Positions 7,048-11,244 of a stretch of 11,244 nucleotides of DNA are shown piece after piece (position 1 is the stretch's first letter; the number at the start of each line of letters is the position of its first letter). The position numbers and the translations under genes were made by a program. The DNA comes from Fervidibacter sp032160945 (GTDB taxonomy: Bacteria; Armatimonadota; Fervidibacteria; Fervidibacterales; Fervidibacteraceae): the NCBI GenBank assembly GCA_032160945.1, contig JAVHTL010000113.1; one strand, 5' to 3'. Under the pieces are notes generated by a model that was not told the DNA's origin, made no database searches, and saw only the letters and a program-made list of their open reading frames with translations.

Positions 7048-7400
7048 TTATCGCTTCCCTCCTGAAACTTGATCAAGCCTCGTTTTTGCAATTGGTTCAA
7101 AAATTCTGACAAAGAAGCGAATGCCTCACGCCGAGATAATTGATAGCACTGTTGAAGCGCCTTGGCTATGTCGGCAATTGTGTGAGAGCCGTCACACAAC
7201 CGCCACACAAAACTGCCAATTTCATCCAACTCAATTTGCCGATAGATTGGTCGTGATGTTAACCATCGCAACAAAAGCGCTATCCAATCTGATCGGCGAA
7301 TTTTCAACACGACCTTCTCACCCAAATTTTGCCACTCCACTTGCTCAAACCAAAGAGGTCTTCGTTGACTGAATTTTTGAAACTGCTTTTCCTGCTCCAT
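7044..7400 (-). CDS. PqqD-like (RRE-fold) small protein
   Basis: 118 residues from the ATG at 7400; a TTG at 7403 also fits the AAGGGG ribosome site, so the start is uncertain by one codon. The core matches the PqqD family: basic RRSDW, then IELDEIGSFVWRLCDGSHTI, IADIAKALQQCYQ and the C-terminal FLNQLQKRGLIKF. PqqD and related domains form a small winged-helix fold that binds leader peptides in RiPP biosynthesis, but many stand-alone members have no proven partner. There is no radical SAM enzyme, PQQ gene or visible precursor peptide nearby. The gene leads a tight operon with the FtsX-type permease (ATGA overlap) and the ATPase. It may therefore be an adaptor or peptide recogniser for that transporter. 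The family call is good; the role is a guess. Confidence 0.78.
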   Translation of the reverse strand: MEQEKQFQKFSQRRPLWFEQVEWQNLGEKVVLKIRRSDWIALLLRWLTSRPIYRQIELDEIGSFVWRLCDGSHTIADIAKALQQCYQLSRREAFASLSEFLNQLQKRGLIKFQEGSDK

Positions 7401-7438
7401 CAAACTTTTCGCCCCTTAAATTTTGTCTGGCAAAATTC

Positions 7439-7467
7439 ATTGTGGCAGTGGTTGAAAGCATTTGCAA
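7439..7467 (-). promoter_or_regulatory. Weak candidate promoter of the PqqD-FtsX-ATPase operon
   Basis: On the minus strand TTGCAA (7467-7462) and CACAAT (7444-7439) each match four of six consensus bases and are 17 bases apart. Transcription would start about 30 bases before the ATG at 7400. The position is right, but the match is weak. Confidence 0.28.
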
Positions 7468-7501
7468 CCATACTTTCATTTGGAAAGATGCCAAAATTTA
7501 A

Positions 7502-7538
7502 ATGCCCATAACATTAATTTGGGCATACAAGGAGGTGA
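7502..7538 (+). promoter_or_regulatory. Leader hairpin and full-consensus ribosome site of rtcB
   Basis: ATGCCCA (7502-7508) pairs with TGGGCAT (7520-7526) around an 11-base AT-rich loop. Two bases later comes AAGGAGGTGA (7529-7538), a complete anti-SD complement, 9 bases (from GGAGG) before the ATG at 7545. The hairpin ends too early to cover the ribosome site, so it may stabilise the mRNA end or be a DNA operator. Confidence 0.5.
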
Positions 7539-7544
7539 ACTGAA

Positions 7545-9014
7545 ATGTCCAATCGAGCATGGGAAGGTCCGCTGGAGAAAATTGATGACTGCCGCTGGCG
7601 AATTCCCAAAAGTTACAAGCGAGAGATGAAAGTTGAAGCCATCTTGTATGCTACCGAGAAGATGCTTGACCACATCATGCGCGATATGGCTTTGGAGCAA
7701 TTGGCAAATGTGGCAACATTGCCTGGTGTAGTTCGCTACGCCATAGCCATGCCAGACATCCATTGGGGTTATGGGTTTCCCATCGGTGGCGTCGCTGCAA
7801 TGGACACAGAAACTGGTGTCATCTCGCCTGGAGGAGTTGGCTACGACATCAATTGTGGCGTTCGGTTGCTTCGCACCAATTTGACCTACGACGATGTTGA
7901 AACGAAGTTGGAGCAACTTGTGGACACGCTTTATCACATGGTTCCTGCAGGAGTTGGCTCTGAAGGCGCTGTCGTCGTCAGGTCAAGGGATGAATTTGAA
8001 AAAGTGTTGGTGGAAGGAGCAAGGTGGGCAGTTTATCGGCGAAATTTTGGAGTCCCTGAAGATTTGGAATGCATGGAAGAGTATGGTTGCATTGATGGCA
8101 CTGACCCAGACAAAGTGAGCAAAAGAGCCATTGAAAGGGGTATGCCACAACTTGGAACTTTGGGCAGTGGCAACCACTTCTTGGAAGTTCAAGTCGTGCA
8201 GGAAATTTACAACACTCGCATCGCTCAAGCAATGGGCATTGAACGAGTTGGACAAATTGTCGTCATGATTCACTGCGGCTCTCGTGGTTTTGGTCATCAA
8301 GTTTGCGATGACTACTTGGATGTCATGGAACTGGCTATTCGCAAATACGGCATCTGGTTACCCGACAGGCAATTGGCATGTGCTCCTTTCAAATCGCCTG
8401 AAGCGCAAAATTATCTCGGTGCGATGCGTTGCGCTGTCAACTATGCCTTCGCTAACCGACAATGCATCACTCACAATGTCCGCAAAGCCTTTGAAAAAGT
8501 TTTCGGCACAAGTTGGGAAAAGTTGGGCATTCGTGTCATTTACGATGTCGCTCACAACATAGCCAAAGTTGAGGAGCACGAAATTGACGGCGAAAAGAAA
8601 ACCGTCGTCGTCCACCGCAAAGGAGCAACTCGTGCCTTCCCACCAGGTCACCCCGCCATTCCAGAACGCTACCGTCAAATTGGTCAGCCTGTCCTCATCC
8701 CCGGCAGCATGGGCACAGGTTCGTTTTTGCTCGTAGGCACTGACGGCGCAATGAAGGAAACTTTTGGAAGCACATGCCACGGAGCAGGAAGAGTCATGAG
8801 CAGAGCAGCAGCAAAAAAGTCAACAAATGTCAACGAGTTGCTACAAAGGTTGCGCAAGCAAGGCATCATTGTTCGCGGCACAACCAAAGCAACAGTCGTT
8901 GAAGAGACACCTGAAGCCTACAAAGATGTGGATGAAGTGACCAAATGTGTCCACGAAGCCGGCATCTCAATCCGAGTTGCGCGAATGAGACCAATCGGAG
9001 TAGTCAAGGGATAA
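7545..9014 (+). CDS. rtcB: RNA-splicing ligase RtcB
   Basis: 489 residues, full length, with a perfect ribosome site. RtcB joins RNA 2',3'-cyclic phosphate or 3'-phosphate ends to 5'-OH ends using GTP and Mn2+; it acts in tRNA splicing and RNA repair. The metal ligands and nucleophile are present: D101 and C104 in GGVGYDINCG, H211 in GSGNHFLE, H243 in IHCGSRG, H337 in DVAHN, and the guanylylated H412 in CHGAGR. They correspond to C98, H203, H234, H329 and H404 of the Pyrococcus enzyme with a near-constant offset. No intein interrupts it, although some archaeal rtcB genes carry one. No archease activator gene is adjacent. It diverges from the PqqD operon, and a short gap with no clear terminator follows. 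Confidence 0.96.
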   Translation: MSNRAWEGPLEKIDDCRWRIPKSYKREMKVEAILYATEKMLDHIMRDMALEQLANVATLPGVVRYAIAMPDIHWGYGFPIGGVAAMDTETGVISPGGVGYDINCGVRLLRTNLTYDDVETKLEQLVDTLYHMVPAGVGSEGAVVVRSRDEFEKVLVEGARWAVYRRNFGVPEDLECMEEYGCIDGTDPDKVSKRAIERGMPQLGTLGSGNHFLEVQVVQEIYNTRIAQAMGIERVGQIVVMIHCGSRGFGHQVCDDYLDVMELAIRKYGIWLPDRQLACAPFKSPEAQNYLGAMRCAVNYAFANRQCITHNVRKAFEKVFGTSWEKLGIRVIYDVAHNIAKVEEHEIDGEKKTVVVHRKGATRAFPPGHPAIPERYRQIGQPVLIPGSMGTGSFLLVGTDGAMKETFGSTCHGAGRVMSRAAAKKSTNVNELLQRLRKQGIIVRGTTKATVVEETPEAYKDVDEVTKCVHEAGISIRVARMRPIGVVKG

Positions 9015-9088
9015 AAAACTTCTCGTCGCTTGTATCTCATCTCTCTGTTGTTGAGAGTAAAAAGCAATGGGTGCTGGGGGAGATAAAG

Positions 9089-9208
9089 TTGTTTGACGAA
9101 GCGGAATTTGAACACTGGTTCAGACAAGCAGAGCAAACCTTGCGGAGGGTCGCTGACCGTGCAAGAAGTGCTGGAACGCAGAAAGAGACAACAATCGTAA
9201 CGGATTAA
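9089..9208 (+). CDS. Possible small gene or fragment, 39 residues, HEPN-like start
   Basis: A short frame begins at a TTG (9089) 6 bases after GGAG and ends with TAA at 9208, between rtcB and ilvD. It reads FDEAEFEHWFRQAEQTL, then a basic helix RRVADRARSAG and a polar tail. The first part resembles helix 1 of HEPN-domain proteins (x-W-x2-x-A-E-x2-L), which normally run to 110-140 residues, and the later HEPN helices are absent in all three forward frames. It is either the decayed start of a HEPN gene, a genuine micro-protein or chance. An upstream GTG at 9071 would add six residues. I would not rely on it. Confidence 0.27.
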   Translation: MFDEAEFEHWFRQAEQTLRRVADRARSAGTQKETTIVTD

Positions 9209-9278
9209 AGCCGCAAAGGAATTCGTTCAAAATTTGCAGTCAGAGAAGTGAAAATACTCGTAAAGGGGGAATTGAGTG

Positions 9279-10949
9279 ATGGCACTGAAGGAACGAAGCA
9301 GGTTGTTGACCGAAGGCGTTGAGCGTGCGCCACATAGGGCGATGCTTCGGGCAATTGGCTTAACTGATGAGGACTTGCAACGCCCGATTATTGGTATCGC
9401 TAACACTTGGAACGAAATAAACACTTGCAACCATCACATGCGGGAACTCGCTGAACATGTCAAACGAGGCGTTAGAGATGCTGGAGGTATGCCCCTTGAG
9501 TTTAACACTGTTGCCGCTAATGATGCAATGGGCATGGGGCATATTGGCATGAAGGCATCTCTCGTCAGCCGCGATTTGATCGCGGACTCAATTGAGTTGA
9601 TGGCTACTGCCTATCAGTTTGATGCCCTTGTGCTCATCGGCGGTTGCGACAAGACGCAACCCGGCTGCGTGATGGCAATGGCGAGATTGAACATTCCAAG
9701 CATTTACCTTTACGGTGGCAGCATTCCACCCGGCAATTGGCAAGGCAAAAGCGTGACCATTCAGGATGTCTTTGAAGCAGTTGGAGCAGTCGCGAAAGGC
9801 AAAATGACGCTTGAGCAATTGCATGAACTTGAATGCGTTGCTTGCCCAACTTTCGGTGCTTGCGGGGGCATGTATACAGCCAATACGATGGCATCAGCCT
9901 TTGAGGCGATGGGCTTGACAGTTCACAATTGCGCTGCCCCTATCGCCCCTGACCCACGCCGAGCCCAAATTGCCTACGAAACCGGGCGAGCCATTGTCCG
10001 CATCTTGGAAATGGGCATCCGACCGAGAGACATCATGACGAAAGAGGCGTTTGAAAACGCTATCGCCGTCGCAGCGGCAATGGGTGGCTCAACGAACCTT
10101 GTGCTCCATTTGCTCGCCATCGCTTACGAAGCCGGTGTTGACTTGACAATTGACGATTTTGAGCGTGTCAGCGAGCGAACCCCTTACCTCGCCGATTTGA
10201 AACCTGTCGGTCGTTATGTCATGGCTGATGTTGACAGGATTGGTGGTGTGCCAGTTGTGATGAAAGCGTTGTTGGATGCTGGGGTTCTGCACGGCGATTG
10301 CAAGACAATTACTGGCGAAACGATCGCGGAGCGATTGGCAAATGTTCAATTCCCTAAAGACCAAGATGTCGTTCGCCCCGTTGACAACCCAATTCACCCG
10401 ACCGGCGGTTTCGTAATCATGAGGGGCAACCTTGCACCCGAAGGCGGAGTTTTGAAAATTACGGGAACTACGAAGCGCTTCCATCGCGGTCCGGCGAAAG
10501 TTTTTGATTGCGAGGAAGACGCATTCAAGGCAGTCTCCGAAGGTCGCATCCAAGCAGGTGATGTGGTCGTGATTCGCTACGAGGGTCCAAAAGGCGGACC
10601 GGGAATGCGTGAAATGTTGGCAGTCACCGCAGCGTTGGTTGGTGAGGGGTTGAAAGACGAGGTTGCGTTGTTGACTGATGGACGGTTCTCAGGTGCAACT
10701 CATGGGTTGATGATCGGACACATTTCACCCGAGGCTCAAGTTGGCGGTCCAATCGCTTTGGTCAAGGACGGCGACATCATCACCATTGATGTTGACAAGC
10801 GCACGATCACGCTGGAAGTTGACGAAGCGGAACTTGAACGCCGCCGAAGGGAATGGACACCACCGCCACCGAAATTCACTCACGGCGTCTTCGCCAAATA
10901 CACCAAACTCGTCACATCAGCATCAAAAGGTGCCGTCTGTGCGACTTAG
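9279..10949 (+). CDS. ilvD: Dihydroxy-acid dehydratase
   Basis: 556 residues, normal length. ATG at 9279 is preferred to the adjoining GTG at 9276 because AAAGGGGGA (9262-9270) is then 8-9 bases away. IlvD removes water from 2,3-dihydroxy-isovalerate and 2,3-dihydroxy-3-methylvalerate to give the 2-keto acids for valine, leucine and isoleucine, and feeds pantothenate synthesis. The three cluster cysteines are C50 (NTWNEINTCNHH), C123 (GGCDKTQPGC) and C195 (CPTFGACGGMYTANTM). Mg ligands D82 and D124 and the lysine expected to be carbamylated, K125, are present. DGRFSGATHG near the end is the second family signature. Three conserved cysteines fit a [2Fe-2S] dehydratase. Related sugar-acid dehydratases (Edd, xylonate) are less likely given the motifs. 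No other ilv or leu gene is in view. Confidence 0.95.
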   Translation: MALKERSRLLTEGVERAPHRAMLRAIGLTDEDLQRPIIGIANTWNEINTCNHHMRELAEHVKRGVRDAGGMPLEFNTVAANDAMGMGHIGMKASLVSRDLIADSIELMATAYQFDALVLIGGCDKTQPGCVMAMARLNIPSIYLYGGSIPPGNWQGKSVTIQDVFEAVGAVAKGKMTLEQLHELECVACPTFGACGGMYTANTMASAFEAMGLTVHNCAAPIAPDPRRAQIAYETGRAIVRILEMGIRPRDIMTKEAFENAIAVAAAMGGSTNLVLHLLAIAYEAGVDLTIDDFERVSERTPYLADLKPVGRYVMADVDRIGGVPVVMKALLDAGVLHGDCKTITGETIAERLANVQFPKDQDVVRPVDNPIHPTGGFVIMRGNLAPEGGVLKITGTTKRFHRGPAKVFDCEEDAFKAVSEGRIQAGDVVVIRYEGPKGGPGMREMLAVTAALVGEGLKDEVALLTDGRFSGATHGLMIGHISPEAQVGGPIALVKDGDIITIDVDKRTITLEVDEAELERRRREWTPPPPKFTHGVFAKYTKLVTSASKGAVCAT

Positions 10950-11033
10950 CAAGTTGAGGAAAATGTGAGGCTAGACAAACTGCCCGATGCCTAAACTTAA
11001 CCGCACAAACTGTTTTTAGGGCTCAAGTAGTTT

Positions 11034-11077
11034 GGAGCGATTGCCAGGCTGCGATTTGTCCTCAGGGCAAACGCTCC
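11034..11077 (+). other. Strong hairpin downstream of ilvD, no T run
   Basis: GGAGCG A TTGCC (11034-11045) pairs with GGCAA A CGCTCC (11066-11077): 11 base pairs with one A-A mismatch and a 20-base loop. The bases after it (TCTCCAAAATCC) are not a T run, so it is not a standard terminator. It could be an mRNA 3'-end stabiliser, part of the leader of the gene at 11180, or an unrelated repeat. Confidence 0.45.
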
Positions 11078-11179
11078 TCTCCAAAATCCTTCAAAAATGC
11101 CCGCAAATTCGCTAATTTTCCCTATTGACATCGGGGGAGGTCAAAATTTTTGTGACTTCGCAAAAGGGAGGCGAGAAAG

Positions 11180-11244
11180 ATGTGGCGCGGACTTTACCAT
11201 GACCATTACCTTCTCGGCGCTAAAAAGGACACCATGCCGAGAAG
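11180..11244 (+). CDS. Start of a protein gene of unknown function, 3'-partial
   Basis: ATG at 11180 has GGGAGG (11166-11171) 8 bases upstream and the frame is open to the window edge, giving 21 residues that begin MWRGLYHDHYLLGAKKDTMP. There is no signal peptide. The fragment is too short to place in a family. TTGACA at 11125-11130 could be its -35 box, but no clear -10 box lies 16-18 bases further on. TTGAC (11125-11129) and GTCAA (11140-11144) form a short inverted repeat there that might be an operator. Confidence 0.5.
   Translation, partial: MWRGLYHDHYLLGAKKDTMPR

Noticed and set aside
7476..7937. Long antisense frame over the rtcB start
   Set aside because: It is a shadow of the strongly supported rtcB gene and shows no family motif.
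7545..9014. Intein in rtcB
   Set aside because: The conserved motifs run at the spacing of uninterrupted enzymes and the length of 489 residues leaves no room for one.
9041..9057. Hairpin CTCTC / GAGAG as the rtcB terminator
   Set aside because: It has only 5 base pairs and is followed by TAAAAAG rather than a T run.
10089..10553. Minus-strand frame of 154 codons inside ilvD
   Set aside because: It is antisense to a conserved part of IlvD, with no start context or recognisable domain.
11125..11153. Complete sigma70 promoter before the last gene
   Set aside because: TTGACA is perfect, but bases 16-18 further on (AT-rich TTTTTG) do not make a -10 box, so I report only the possible -35 within the gene entry.

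Overview
The window most resembles a bacterial chromosome segment from the Armatimonadota / Fervidibacteria-like lineage, probably a thermophile. The main pointer is the prepilin-like protein at 920-1786. It has the N-terminal signature, the PVFSRAREKARQ stretch, the QDYDE motif and the H-x9-DG C-terminal motif that are very common in that group. A Clp1/Grc3-type polynucleotide kinase and small REP-like intergenic hairpins are compatible with this. The assignment is an inference from protein style, not a marker-gene result.

Layout. Plus strand, 1-815: the 3' part of a Clp1/Grc3-family polynucleotide 5'-hydroxyl kinase. Plus, 920-1786: a secreted or surface prepilin-like H-x9-DG protein with its own near-consensus promoter and an intrinsic terminator. 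Plus, 1958-2626: the N-terminal part of a secreted protein whose 3' end runs into a cluster of 30-bp palindromic repeats, so it is probably a remnant. Minus, 5061-2753: an MFS transporter coupled by an ATGA overlap to a Gfo/Idh/MocA oxidoreductase, probably one uptake and oxidation unit for a sugar-like compound. About 440 bases without a gene follow (5062-5502), holding a second repeat cluster and another perfect hairpin. Minus, 7400-5503: a tight three-gene operon of a PqqD-like small protein, a reduced FtsX-type permease and a MacB/LolD-type ATPase. Plus, 7545-9014: the RNA ligase RtcB. Plus, 9279-10949: dihydroxy-acid dehydratase IlvD for branched-chain amino acid synthesis. A new gene begins at 11180 and leaves the window.

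The most interesting items are the following. (1) The PqqD-like / mini-FtsX / ATPase operon has no radical SAM partner in view and the permease lacks the usual extracytoplasmic domain. (2) A 30-bp hairpin repeat family shows compensatory stem changes across copies and occurs at two loci. (3) A gene is truncated next to one of those clusters. (4) A Clp1-type 5'-OH RNA kinase and RtcB, two enzymes competing for 5'-OH RNA ends, lie within 7 kb of each other. No rRNA, tRNA, CRISPR array, transposase or phage gene is visible.
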